Positions 29,589 through 38,207 are shown, counted from the stretch's first letter. The stretch is DNA of 58,339 bases from Chlorobi bacterium Chlorobi_1 (GCA_900299075.1 OMIK01000004.1:1-58339); one strand, 5' to 3'. Numbers and translations are program-made. Notes: generated by a model from the sequence alone, not told the origin.

Positions 29589-29848
29589 GGGTGGATATGA
29601 TCGTTCTCGTGGAGTTTCTGCCGCTGAAAAGGTATGAAAAACCGCGGAAATTCATGTGCGCTGTCCGGAAAAGCCCGCGGCTGCTGCAGTCAACACCCAA
29701 TACAACCTGTCGATGATTTAAAAAAATCAGAATTGAGGTTTATTAACAGTAAATTTTGCCACGCTTTTCGTTTTTCATGCCACCACCAAGCAAGGAAACG
29801 GAACGCTGTTCTACGCAACACAACCAACACAAAGAGAAAGGAGTTCAG
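29589..29848. other. Divergent intergenic region
   Basis: Lies between the MFS gene (minus) and the AceTr gene (plus). The middle is AT-rich (29717-29760) and is likely to carry the plus-strand promoter. No hairpin with a T-tract and no gene are seen. Confidence 0.4.
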
Positions 29849-30394
29849 ATGAACGTTGTCAATCCGGAAGCGATCGGGGTGTTCGGCCTCGTGGTGACCG
29901 TCTGGGTGTTCGGCCTCGAGCAGCTCGGCTTTGGCCTGAATAGCGAAACCGACCATGCGAAACTATTCAGGAGCCTGGCCAACGTCGCGCTGTGGTTCGG
30001 CGGGGTCGCCCAGATCTTCACGGCAGTCGTCCTCTACCTGTTCGATGTGGGCATGCCTCCGGAAGCCCGTGTCTATGTCGGGACCATCTTCGCTACCTAC
30101 GGCCTGTTCTGGGTCGTCGTCGCGATGCACTTCTACAATCCCGGCGACAAGAAGGTCTACGCCCACTTCTTCCTCGGCATCTTCTTCATGACCGCCCTTT
30201 TCAGCTACAAGGCCTTCATGCTCGGCAAGGTGTGGCCCCTCGGCACCGTCCTGGTACTCATCAACGGACTGACCATCCTGCTGCCGTTCACCTGGTACAA
30301 GCACAACAACGTGATCACCAAGATCTGCGGCGCGCTGAACGTTGCTATCGGCGTCTGCGCCCTTCCGCTGCTTCTGCACTCGCTGGGCCTCTGA
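29849..30394 (+). CDS. GPR1/FUN34/YaaH (AceTr) family transporter
   Basis: 181 residues with six hydrophobic segments. NPEAIGVFGLVVTVWVFGLEQLGF corresponds to the family signature NPxxxGLxxF... at the N-terminus. Bacterial members such as SatP take up acetate and succinate; some have narrower roles. The start is the ATG at 29849 with AAAGGAG 6 bases before. For a phototroph that assimilates acetate with CO2 this fits, but the substrate is inferred from the family. Confidence 0.85.
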   Translation: MNVVNPEAIGVFGLVVTVWVFGLEQLGFGLNSETDHAKLFRSLANVALWFGGVAQIFTAVVLYLFDVGMPPEARVYVGTIFATYGLFWVVVAMHFYNPGDKKVYAHFFLGIFFMTALFSYKAFMLGKVWPLGTVLVLINGLTILLPFTWYKHNNVITKICGALNVAIGVCALPLLLHSLGL

Positions 30395-30400
30395 TCCGGT

Positions 30401-30442
30401 AAAAAAACCGCAGGCCGTCCCGGCAACCTGCCGGGACGGCCT
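30401..30442 (-). terminator. Strong terminator at the end of the soe operon (minus strand)
   Basis: AGGCCGTCCCGGCA and TGCCGGGACGGCCT form a perfect 14-bp stem with a 3-base loop (30412-30442). On the minus strand it is followed by GCGGTTTTTTTACC. On the plus strand no T-run follows, so it ends minus-strand transcription arriving from the dsrE2 gene, about 380 bases away. It lies directly behind the AceTr stop and may also shield that gene. Confidence 0.8.
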
Positions 30443-30825
30443 GAAGGCAAGCACACTTCACGCCCCACAAGCACCGCTCATTCCGTACCGGCCCCCCCCT
30501 CCCGTTCGATGGCGCCGTCACCGTTTTGAGTCACCGCACCGATGGCACACTCCCGGGAACTGTCCTCGACACAACGACGCCGTGACGCATCGGACGAGTC
30601 CGGTTCCGCCCCCCTGGAACGGGGCCCCTTCATCTTGCATCGTGAAAAAAAAGGCGAACACTCTTCCTGTTCCATGGACGCACTCCGGTTATGGTATGGG
30701 CCGCAAGCTCCGCACCGCCGATGCGGCTGTACGGCTGAAAACATCATGGCAAGCCTTGCCTGAACAGCGGCGGGCAACGGCGGATAATGCACATATAACA
30801 TGACGGAAGCCTCCCTGGTTCCTCC
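30443..30825 (-). other. Region between dsrE2 and the terminator; possible small ORF 30478-30801
   Basis: No recognised gene. A minus-strand reading of 107 codons (30478-30801) starts with an ATG preceded by GGGAGG. Its product is rich in Cys, Arg, Ser and Glu and has no recognisable motif, so it may be chance. The unusual length of this stretch before the operon terminator is worth noting. The sequence has no obvious IS remnant and no long inverted repeat. Confidence 0.25.
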
Positions 30826-31335
30826 TCAGATGAAGAGGGATATGTTCGCGTCAGCCGCATATTCGAGGAAGGTTGCCGCACCGCCGTAATCCACACCCTC
30901 GATGAACTCGCTCTTGTCGAAACCGAAGACCTCCATGGTCATCTGGCAGGCGATGAACCTGACGCCGCTCTCGAGGCACATCTCGCGGAGCGTCTCGACC
31001 GTGGCGACCCCTTTTTTCTTGAAGGTCTCCTTCATCATGCTCGTGGCCATGGTCTCGAAACCGGGGACGTTGCCGGAAATGAGGTTCGGGATCGACCAGT
31101 TGATGGCCTGGAACTCCTTGCTGCCGAAGGGCATCTTCATCGGCATGGCCGGATTGCCGACCGGCGTCACCTTGGCGTCGATCTGCTTCTTGAGCAGCGG
31201 CAGGCCGTAAAAGGTGAAGAATACGACCGCCTCCATGTCCATCGCCGCGGCGGTGGAGGCGAGGATGAAGGGGGGATAGGCCCAGTCGAGGGTGCCTTTC
31301 GAGGCGATGATCGCGAGTTTCTTGGTGTCGGGCAT
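30826..31335 (-). CDS. dsrE2: DsrE2-type sulfur carrier protein
   Basis: 169 residues of the DsrE/DsrF-like family related to the C-terminal domain of some CoA-disulfide reductases. The hallmark is IACQMTMEVFGFDKSEFIEGVDYGGAATFLEYA with Cys130; Cys120 precedes it. DsrE2 proteins are thought to pass persulfide sulfur, often with TusA and a rhodanese. Neither partner is next to it here. It ends the soe-tauE unit, 56 bases after the small membrane protein gene. Membrane association is possible through the hydrophobic N-terminal half. Confidence 0.85.
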   Translation of the reverse strand: MPDTKKLAIIASKGTLDWAYPPFILASTAAAMDMEAVVFFTFYGLPLLKKQIDAKVTPVGNPAMPMKMPFGSKEFQAINWSIPNLISGNVPGFETMATSMMKETFKKKGVATVETLREMCLESGVRFIACQMTMEVFGFDKSEFIEGVDYGGAATFLEYAADANISLFI

Positions 31336-31391
31336 GGTCGGCTCCTTGAGTGTTGTTGGATTTGGATATCGATACCGTCAGGGGCCTTCGC

Positions 31392-31826
31392 CTAGTGGCC
31401 GCTGATGAGCATGCCGCTGGCGGCGACCAGCAGCACCAGCACCTGCAGGATCGTTATGGTCAGGTAAAGATGGTTTTTCTCGCGGAAGAACGCCATGGCG
31501 CCGGTCGCGAGGCACAGCATGGTCGCCATGGAGAGGAAGACGACCGAGGCATAGCTGACGGCGTCGCCATGCATGATCGTCTGCAGGTCCGTGAAGCAGC
31601 TCCATCCGGAGTGGTGATGGATCTTCATCTGGAGTTTCGTGGCGTTCAGGTGCCAGTTCCCGGCAACGGTCTCAACCGGCACCGTGAGCGGAAGCAGCTG
31701 GAATACGTAAAGCACGAACCCGATAGCCATCACGATGATGATGGCATGGGACATGAATTCGAGGGTTCCCGCATAGGCGAGCTGGACCCTGTCGGCGTAA
31801 GCCCCTTTCCGGTCGGCGCCTGTCAT
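31392..31826 (-). CDS. Small membrane protein accompanying the sulfite exporter (DUF1634-like)
   Basis: 144 residues with three to four hydrophobic segments (about 24-46, 90-113, 118-140). A hydrophilic loop carrying HHHSGWSCF lies between the first two. Proteins of the DUF1634 type often sit beside TauE/SafE exporters, and this gene overlaps tauE by 4 bases. The family assignment is tentative; the coupling to TauE is directly visible. It may be a regulatory or structural partner of the exporter. Confidence 0.65.
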   Translation of the reverse strand: MTGADRKGAYADRVQLAYAGTLEFMSHAIIIVMAIGFVLYVFQLLPLTVPVETVAGNWHLNATKLQMKIHHHSGWSCFTDLQTIMHGDAVSYASVVFLSMATMLCLATGAMAFFREKNHLYLTITILQVLVLLVAASGMLISGH

Positions 31827-32809
31827 ATCCCAAAGCCTTTAAGCAGTGAACGGAATCCGGAAAGGGCCAGGATCGTGATGACGAGCCTCCTGATGGTCCT
31901 GGTGTTGACCTTCGGCAACAGCCGGGCGCCGATCTTCGAGCCGAGCATCATCCCTCCGACCGCGGGGACCACGATGATCGGCAGTACCGCCCCCTTGAAC
32001 ATGTAGACCCAGGCTGCCGCGGAACCGTTGATCGACAGCACCAGGCCGCTGGTCGCCACGGCGACTTTCAGGGGGACGCCCATGAGCAGGTTGAAGACCG
32101 GAACGTTGGCGAATCCGGCCCCGAGGCCGAACATCCCGCCGATGAACCCGATGGCGAAAAAGAGGAGCATCCCGAGCGGCGTCCGGTGGACTTGCCATGC
32201 CACCTCATGCTTGGCGAACTCCTCGTAGTAGCAGCCGGAAATACCGAGCATGCGGGAAAGCGCGTCAGGCTCCCTGACTTCCGGGTATCCAGACTTGCCT
32301 GCCTTGAGCATGACGACCGTGATGCTGAGGATCACGATGCCGAGCAGCAGCTGGACGTTTTGGGCCGGCATCGCCAGGCCCACCATCGCCCCGACGATGG
32401 AGCTGACCGAACCGACCAGCGCCATGGGCAGGCCGAGCTTGAGGTCCGCCATCCCTTTCCGGAGCAGCGGCGGACCGGCAGAGAGCGCGCCAGCCAGGGC
32501 GACGAGCAGTCCCGCGCCACGGACGTAATCGATATGGAAGGGGAAGAAGCCGCTGACGATGGGGACGAAGAGCACCCCGCCGCCGACCCCTGCCAGCACG
32601 GCGACGATGCCGAGCAGGAAGGAGAAGAGGAACAGGCCGAGCACCCATCCCCACCAGGCGACGCCGCCCGCGCCGTTCAGCGGCGAGGCCGCAAGCGCCG
32701 GCGCCGAATGGAGCAGCAGGAGGGCGAACACCGAGGCGGCTGCGGCCGCAGGAATGGACCTGGGGCCGATCTTCCTGATTATTGGAGTTACGGGGCTCAT
32801 GGTCGGCAA
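31823..32809 (-). CDS. tauE: TauE/SafE family sulfite exporter
   Basis: Polytopic protein of 328 residues related to anion exporters for sulfite and sulfoacetate. The two TauE-type repeats are visible: GIVAVLAGVGGGVLFVPIVSGFFPFHIDYVRGAG and GFIGGMFGLGAGFANVPVFNLLMGVPLKVAVATSG. The N-terminus has an extra hydrophobic segment ending in ALAAS that resembles a signal sequence. It starts 4 bases after soeA. Next to a sulfite-oxidising molybdoenzyme, sulfite or a related anion is the expected cargo. Confidence 0.9.
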   Translation of the reverse strand: MPTMSPVTPIIRKIGPRSIPAAAAASVFALLLLHSAPALAASPLNGAGGVAWWGWVLGLFLFSFLLGIVAVLAGVGGGVLFVPIVSGFFPFHIDYVRGAGLLVALAGALSAGPPLLRKGMADLKLGLPMALVGSVSSIVGAMVGLAMPAQNVQLLLGIVILSITVVMLKAGKSGYPEVREPDALSRMLGISGCYYEEFAKHEVAWQVHRTPLGMLLFFAIGFIGGMFGLGAGFANVPVFNLLMGVPLKVAVATSGLVLSINGSAAAWVYMFKGAVLPIIVVPAVGGMMLGSKIGARLLPKVNTRTIRRLVITILALSGFRSLLKGFGI

Positions 32810-32813
32810 CGGG

Positions 32814-35672
32814 TCACGCTTTGTCGATGTAGAAGGTCGACTCGTCCGGCCTGAAGGGGCGGTTGAGCCAGAGCGGGCGACGGAGGCCGCCGGGGCCCGG
32901 CGCAGGGCGCGTCATCGCGAGCCACTCCTTGTAGACCGCGAAGGACTTGTCGGTATCGACGAAGACGTCGCCGTACTGGTCCCCCTCGTGCGCCTTCTCC
33001 ACGCGCACCTTCTGGTGCCAGCAGTGCATGCCGCTGATCGGGTCGGGATGGACCGGGAAGGTGATGTTCTGGTGCACGCCGCCATCGGACCAGAAGATCC
33101 TCGAGGTGTCGGCATCCTTGCTCTCGAACGGCTTGATGCTCTCCTCGACGCGCATCTTCCACTTGCCGTTCCCCTCACGGGAGATGTTCACCTTGTTGGC
33201 CGCCCAGCGGTTGCAGCTCGGATCCTGCTCGCGGCGCCAGCGGCCGATATGGTGCGAACAGGCCACGACGCCGGGGCGCATCCCTTCGGTGACCCAGGCG
33301 CGGTTGATGAAGTAGCCGATCTCGGTGTTCACGCGGATCAGCTCGCCGTTCCGGATGCCGAGCGACTCCGCATCGGTTGCGTTGATCCAGACCGGGTTGC
33401 GGTTGGCGATCTCGGCGAGCCACTTGGCGTTGCCGGAACGGGAGTGGATCAGCACCGGAAGGCGGAAGGTCGGCACCAGCACGAACTCGCCCTTGCCATG
33501 ATCCATCTTCTCTTCGTGGATATGGCTCTTGATGTAGCCGGGAATCCGGTGCTCGGGCCACTTCCAGTCCACCATGGTCCGGGAGTAGAACTCCTGCTTC
33601 TTCGACGGGGTCGGGAATCCGGTGCAGGCCTTGCCCTCCACCTCGACGCCGACCGCCTTGCCGTTCTTCTTCAGGACGCCGGTCGACGGATCGGCCGAGG
33701 CGCCCTCGAGGTCGGCCGCGGGGACCGGCTTCTCGTGCACGTCGTACACCTTGCTCTCCACCTCGAAGGCGCCGAACTTCTGCATGTAGCCGAGCGGGTC
33801 GAGCCCCTCCTTCGCGGCGGCCTCAGGCAGGCCGGGCACACGCTCGAAGATGTAGCGGTAGTACTCCTCGATAGTGATCTTCTCGCCGTGGCGGTAGGGG
33901 GACTCGCAGTACTGGCGGATGCCCATGCTGCCGTCCGGGTCGATGCGCCAGGTGAGCTCGATCCAGAACTCGTCCTCCTCCCACACCTCGCCGACGTTGG
34001 CCTGCCAGGTGAAGTCGATCTTCTCGCCCATCTTCTTGCGGGCGACGCGCATGACCGGCTGGCGGAAGGCAATCCACTTGCCGGCGTGGGTCTCGTAGCT
34101 GATGATATCGTGCCGTTCGGGAGAGTGGCCCATCGGCAGGACGTAGTCGGCGAAGTAGGCCGTCTCGCTCCAGGTCGGGGTGAGCGCGGCGTGCAGGCCG
34201 ATCTTCGACTCGTCCTCGAGCGCCTCGATCCAGGAGAAGCCGTCCGGATAGGTCCAGACCGGATTGAAGACCCTGGTGAAGTAGACGTCGAGCTTGCCGC
34301 GCCCCTCCTTCAGGAAGTGCGGGAGCAGGAAGCTCATCTCGAAGTGGGCCAGCGGGTACTCGTTCGGCAGGTGCAGCTCGTTCCAGTAGGTCTGCGGCTT
34401 CGGCTCGGCATGGGTATGCGGCTTGAACTTGTTCCAGGCGCTCGGGGCGGTGCCGCCGACGGTGCCGACGCTGCCGGTCAGGACGTTCAGGAAGTGCAGG
34501 GTGCGGGAGACCTGCCAGCCGCCGAGGTTGGCGCTGCTGGCGCTCCGCCAGACATGGGTCGAGAACTGCGTCCCGGCCTCGCCGATCTTGCGGGCCACCT
34601 CGACGACGGTGGCCGCCGGCACGCCGCTCTCCTTCTCGGCGAACTCGGGGGTGAAGGAGGCGTACTCCATCCTGAGCGCTTCGATGAAGTTCTCGAACAG
34701 CACCGGGGTACCGGGATACTCGGCCTGCAGGTAGGCCTGCCAGTTCACCCAGTTATCGAGGTAGTTGCGGTTGTAGAGCCCCTCGTCGAGGATCACCTTC
34801 GCCATCGAAAGCAGCACGGCCGCCTCGGTGCCGGGATAGCTCGGCATCCAGTAGTCGGACATGCTGGCCGTGTTGGAGAGGCGAGGATCGAGCACGGCGA
34901 GCTTGGCCCCCTTCATACGCGCCTCGATGATGCGCTGGGCGTGCGGGTTGAAGTAGTGGCCCGACTCGAGGTGCGCGCTGATGAGCAGGATGAACTTCGC
35001 GTTGGCGTGGTCCGGAGAAGGGCGGTCGAAGAGCTGCCAGATGGCGTAGCCGAACCGGGCGCCCGACGAGCAGATGTTGGTGTGGCTGTTGTGGCCGTCG
35101 ACGTTCCAGGCCCTGAGCACCCACTCCATGAACCCTTCGTGGCCGGGACGGCCGACATGGTAGGAGATCTCGTTGTTGCGCCCCTCGCTGATCGCCTTGC
35201 GCATCCGCCCGGCGATGTCGTCCAGCACGCTGTCCCAGGAGACCCGCTCCCACTTGCCGGCGCCGCGGGCGCCCGCGCGCTTCATGGGATAGAGCACCCG
35301 GTCCTCGTCCTCGACCTGGTTGAGGGTGGCTGGCCCCTTGGCGCAGTTGCGCCCCCGGCTCGCCGGGTGGTAGGGGTTGCCGACCAGCTTGCGCATGGCC
35401 ATGGTCTCCTTGTCGATGTAGGCCAAGAGGCCGCACCCCGCCTCGCAGTTGAAGCAGGCGGTCGGCACGATCATGTAGGACTTCTCCTTCTTCTCGGGCC
35501 AGCTCTTCGAATCGAGCTCCACCCAGTGGTCCCACTTGTCCGGCGGCGGGCAGGCGATCTGCTCGACCCCCTCGGGGCCGCCTGAGCGGCGGTCATCCTT
35601 GTGGAGGTCCGGGATGATCTTCAGTTTCTCGGCGACGGACTCTATGACTGATGGTTTGTGCTGATAGCTCAT
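32814..35672 (-). CDS. soeA: Molybdopterin oxidoreductase, cytoplasmic SoeA-type (PSRLC3 catalytic subunit)
   Basis: 952-residue bis-MGD enzyme of the DMSO reductase family. Cys73, Cys76, Cys80 and Cys110 form the N-terminal [4Fe-4S] motif (ACFNCEAGCG...GRNCAKG), and Cys201 in NICSSGARFGY is the likely Mo ligand. No Tat signal peptide is present, unlike the periplasmic PsrA/PhsA enzymes. This points to the SoeABC sulfite dehydrogenase, which oxidises sulfite to sulfate in the cytoplasm; green sulfur bacteria call it polysulfide-reductase-like complex 3. It begins 21 bases after the soeBC gene and is followed by tauE. Confidence 0.88.
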   Translation of the reverse strand: MSYQHKPSVIESVAEKLKIIPDLHKDDRRSGGPEGVEQIACPPPDKWDHWVELDSKSWPEKKEKSYMIVPTACFNCEAGCGLLAYIDKETMAMRKLVGNPYHPASRGRNCAKGPATLNQVEDEDRVLYPMKRAGARGAGKWERVSWDSVLDDIAGRMRKAISEGRNNEISYHVGRPGHEGFMEWVLRAWNVDGHNSHTNICSSGARFGYAIWQLFDRPSPDHANAKFILLISAHLESGHYFNPHAQRIIEARMKGAKLAVLDPRLSNTASMSDYWMPSYPGTEAAVLLSMAKVILDEGLYNRNYLDNWVNWQAYLQAEYPGTPVLFENFIEALRMEYASFTPEFAEKESGVPAATVVEVARKIGEAGTQFSTHVWRSASSANLGGWQVSRTLHFLNVLTGSVGTVGGTAPSAWNKFKPHTHAEPKPQTYWNELHLPNEYPLAHFEMSFLLPHFLKEGRGKLDVYFTRVFNPVWTYPDGFSWIEALEDESKIGLHAALTPTWSETAYFADYVLPMGHSPERHDIISYETHAGKWIAFRQPVMRVARKKMGEKIDFTWQANVGEVWEEDEFWIELTWRIDPDGSMGIRQYCESPYRHGEKITIEEYYRYIFERVPGLPEAAAKEGLDPLGYMQKFGAFEVESKVYDVHEKPVPAADLEGASADPSTGVLKKNGKAVGVEVEGKACTGFPTPSKKQEFYSRTMVDWKWPEHRIPGYIKSHIHEEKMDHGKGEFVLVPTFRLPVLIHSRSGNAKWLAEIANRNPVWINATDAESLGIRNGELIRVNTEIGYFINRAWVTEGMRPGVVACSHHIGRWRREQDPSCNRWAANKVNISREGNGKWKMRVEESIKPFESKDADTSRIFWSDGGVHQNITFPVHPDPISGMHCWHQKVRVEKAHEGDQYGDVFVDTDKSFAVYKEWLAMTRPAPGPGGLRRPLWLNRPFRPDESTFYIDKA

Positions 35673-35693
35673 GGTCGTATGGATGTTGCTCGG

Positions 35694-37265
35694 TTAGCTT
35701 AACGGAACGGACTGCGGGGCCATGACCCACACCTTTTCGGTGAAGAAGACGCCGGCGAGGCCGAGGAGCGCTGCCAGGGCGAGCACGGCCGGGTCGGAGG
35801 AGAGCGTTGCCGCCGCGAGCGGCAGGAGGTTGCCTGCGACGACGCTGCCGCCCCAGAACTGCTGCTTCAGCCCGCCGTGGCGGATGATCTCGGCGGCACG
35901 TTCGGAAGATGCCGAGGGGTGCTTGCCGTAGAGATCGGCCGCCATGATGAGCAGGTGCAGGGTGAAGGAGCCGGCGAGCAGCATCCTCAAGGCGCCGGAA
36001 ACCTCGCCGCCTGCGCCCGTCGCCATGCCGATCACGGCGACGGCCGATCCGCCGGCGATCATCGAGTTGACCAGCATGTGCAGGGAGAGCAGCGGGCTCT
36101 GCCAGAAATCGCGACCCTTGGCGGAACCGAAGAGGAATGCGGTGTAGACCGCCGTCGCCAGGGCGAAGGCCGCGCCGCCCCACAGCGCCGCCGTCTCGAC
36201 GGCAGGCAGTCCGAGGAACTTGCCGGCGCCCCAGAGCGCGAGCATGGCACCGTAGCCGGTGATCGTCAGCCCGCCGCGGACCAGCCATGAGCCGAACTGC
36301 GGACGGAGCATCACCGAGGCGAACCGGTCTGGCCGGTCGAGATCCTTGACCAGCAGGCCGCCGGTCAGGGCCAGGAAGAGCAGCGAAGCGCCCCAGATCC
36401 CCCACTGGAGGCCGTCCGGCAGGGTGATGCCGAGGAGCGCCATGAACAGGAAGAGCGTCAGGAATGCGCCGGACGAGACGGCCTTTGCCCAGACATAGGC
36501 GGGCACTTCCCATCCCCAGACCGATCCTTTGGAAGGAGCGTCGTAAACGCGGCGGGCGGTGGTCGCCGCCCCCCTGACCCTGTGGGGCGGCTGGACGGCC
36601 GGGGCGCCATGGTGCGAGTGGCCGTCGTCAAGGTTGTACTTGGCGAAATGGCCGACGCCGCGGGCTTGCGAGCTCCAGTGGTACGCCTGGGCCGGCGGGG
36701 CCTGGAGCGGCTCGAGCGAAGCCCCGTCGCCGTTGATGTAGAAGACGTTCGGCTTCGTTCCTTTTTCGGGCCGGCGGACCGTGGTCTTTTCGGTCGCGAC
36801 CAGCCGGGCGATGGCGCTCGACGGGTCGTCGAGGTCGCCGGAGACGATCGCCTGCTGCGGGCAGATCACCACGCATGCGGGCTGCATGCCGACCTCCTTG
36901 CGATGGGCGCAATAACTGCACTTGGCAGAGGTGCCGGTCTCCGGGTCGATGAAGGGGACGCCGTAGGGGCAGGCCTGGCCGCACGCCTTGCAGCCGATGC
37001 AGCGCCGGGAATCGAAATCGACGATGCCGTCTTCCCGCTTGTGCAGCGCCTCGACCGGACAGATCTCGACACAGGGCGCCTCCTCGCAGTGGTTGCACCG
37101 CATGACCGAGAAATGGCGCCGGGTGTTGGGGAAGCTCCCCTTCTCGACATACTTCACCCAGGTCCGGTTCACCCCGAGCGGGACCTCGTTCTCGGATTTG
37201 CACGCGACCGTGCAGGCATGGCAGCCGATGCACTTTCGCGCATCGATCACGAAACCATAGTTCAT
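35694..37265 (-). CDS. soeBC: Fused iron-sulfur (SoeB) and NrfD-type membrane (SoeC) subunit
   Basis: 523 residues. Residues 1-180 are a four-cluster ferredoxin subunit (CIGCHACTVAC at 12-22; CNHCEEAPCVEICP; CIGCKACGQACP; CSYCA...CVVICP). A His/Pro/Ala-rich linker (about 180-247) leads to an NrfD/DmsC-like membrane domain (248-523, about eight TM). The fusion joins electron transfer and quinone interaction in one chain for SoeA. It is first in the operon. Confidence 0.9.
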   Translation of the reverse strand: MNYGFVIDARKCIGCHACTVACKSENEVPLGVNRTWVKYVEKGSFPNTRRHFSVMRCNHCEEAPCVEICPVEALHKREDGIVDFDSRRCIGCKACGQACPYGVPFIDPETGTSAKCSYCAHRKEVGMQPACVVICPQQAIVSGDLDDPSSAIARLVATEKTTVRRPEKGTKPNVFYINGDGASLEPLQAPPAQAYHWSSQARGVGHFAKYNLDDGHSHHGAPAVQPPHRVRGAATTARRVYDAPSKGSVWGWEVPAYVWAKAVSSGAFLTLFLFMALLGITLPDGLQWGIWGASLLFLALTGGLLVKDLDRPDRFASVMLRPQFGSWLVRGGLTITGYGAMLALWGAGKFLGLPAVETAALWGGAAFALATAVYTAFLFGSAKGRDFWQSPLLSLHMLVNSMIAGGSAVAVIGMATGAGGEVSGALRMLLAGSFTLHLLIMAADLYGKHPSASSERAAEIIRHGGLKQQFWGGSVVAGNLLPLAAATLSSDPAVLALAALLGLAGVFFTEKVWVMAPQSVPLS

Positions 37266-37556
37266 GGACAGGTTCTATTCAGTATTTTCGGTAATAGGAA
37301 CAGGATCGAGAAACAGTACTGGCGGGCATGCGCGGCAGGACCGTATCAGCCGTCCGCGGCATTGCCGCGGCAAGATCAGGGTCGGAAGAGGGCCGCAGGC
37401 GACACTGCTCCCGACCATTTCGCCCCCGGTCGGCAGGTGCCGTCCGGAAGCATACCCCTGAAACAGCCGGCGCATTGCAGGCCGGCCGGCCATGATGTAT
37501 GAACAGCCGAGGATCGCCGGAAGCGACCGGCCGCACAGGAAAAAGCGGCCGGGCAG

Positions 37557-37583
37557 CGATCCCTTCGACAGGTTCAGGGATCG
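37557..37583. repeat. Hairpin repeat, CGATCCCT/AGGGATCG
   Basis: An 8-bp perfect stem encloses an 11-base loop reading TCGACAGGTTC. The pattern CCCTTCGACA-GGTTCAGGG is a widespread intergenic hairpin type in bacterial genomes. It has no T-tract. Confidence 0.55.
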
Positions 37584-37697
37584 AAAGGAAATGTCGAAGA
37601 GGATACCGACAGTCAACACAGGGATACTCCACACCGTATACCTATATAACTATCAAGTAATATAATAACAGAAGAGAGGGACACTCGCAAGCGAAAT

Positions 37698-37730
37698 CAT
37701 CGCCGACGCAAACTTTTTACCATCGCCGAC
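37698..37730. promoter_or_regulatory. Direct repeat CATCGCCGAC x2
   Basis: Two identical 10-mers begin 23 bases apart in an AT-rich setting, about 190 bases before the dodecin start and 430 before soeBC. The spacing is near two helical turns and would suit a dimeric DNA-binding protein. The function is unknown. Confidence 0.3.
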
Positions 37731-37918
37731 TAAACCGCCTAAATATTATATTAAAATAGACTTAAGTGCCGCACCGCCGGCGCCGGCCACCTGCAGGGAG
37801 CATGAAAAAAATCGAATTACGGGAATTTTTCCCCTCCCGATCCTATTTTGCGATATCCGGCGTAGCCCCTGCCCGCACGTCGCGAGCTTTTTCCGTAAAC
37901 CCGTAACAGAACATCGCC

Positions 37919-38131
37919 ATGAGCGCACATATCTATAAGAAGATCGAAATCGTCGGCTCCTCCCAGACCAGCATCGAAGATGCCGTCAACAATGCCGTCG
38001 CCAAAGCCGCGGAGTCCATCAGGAACATCCGCTGGGTCGAGGTGGTGGAGACCCGCTGCCACGTCGAGAACCAGAAGGTCGCCTACTGGCAGGTCACCGT
38101 GAAGATCGGCTTCACGCTCGACGAGAACTGA
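37919..38131 (+). CDS. Dodecin (flavin-binding storage/buffer protein)
   Basis: 70 residues. IYKKIEIVGSSQTSIEDAVNNAVAKAAESIRNIRWVEVVETR matches dodecin throughout: Trp39 is the flavin-stacking residue and GSS-T is the N-cap of the helix. Dodecamers bind FMN or riboflavin and limit free flavin photochemistry, useful in a phototroph. A bidirectional terminator follows, so the gene is probably monocistronic. Confidence 0.95.
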   Translation: MSAHIYKKIEIVGSSQTSIEDAVNNAVAKAAESIRNIRWVEVVETRCHVENQKVAYWQVTVKIGFTLDEN

Positions 38132-38149
38132 TCGGACTCCCCTCGATAA

Positions 38150-38184
38150 CGAAAAAAGGCGGGCTGCATGCCCGCCTTTTTTCG
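38150..38184. terminator. Bidirectional terminator between dodecin and pckG
   Basis: GGCGGGC/GCCCGCC (38158-38176) is flanked by six A on one side and six T on the other, so the structure works on both strands. It separates the convergent dodecin and PEP carboxykinase genes. Confidence 0.92.
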
Positions 38185-38207
38185 TTATGACCGGTTAGCT
38201 CCGGCCC

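Larger units (their letters stand above)
37266..37918. other. Long intergenic region with hairpins and direct repeats
   Basis: No gene is supported. Next to soeBC there is a palindrome TTGCCGCGGCAA (37362-37373), part of the longer pairing CCGCGGCA/TGCCGCGG, and a hairpin CGATCCCT/AGGGATCG (37557-37583). The right half is AT-rich. CATCGCCGAC occurs twice, at 37698-37707 and 37721-37730. Promoters for soeBC (minus) and dodecin (plus) must lie here. Confidence 0.55.

Noticed and set aside
32559-35585. A 1008-codon open frame on the plus strand opposite soeA
   Set aside because: It is a shadow of soeA caused by high GC. The translation is a low-complexity mix of Val, Ala, Gly, Asp, His and Arg with no motif, while the minus strand encodes a clear molybdoenzyme.
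37275-37634. A 119-codon minus-strand frame upstream of soeBC
   Set aside because: It runs through a hairpin repeat (37557-37583), which produces the typical artefact peptide SLNLSKG. No conserved protein is recognised.
37266-37650. Possible riboswitch (molybdenum cofactor or cobalamin type) upstream of soeBC
   Set aside because: Several hairpins are present but the conserved loops of either class could not be found.
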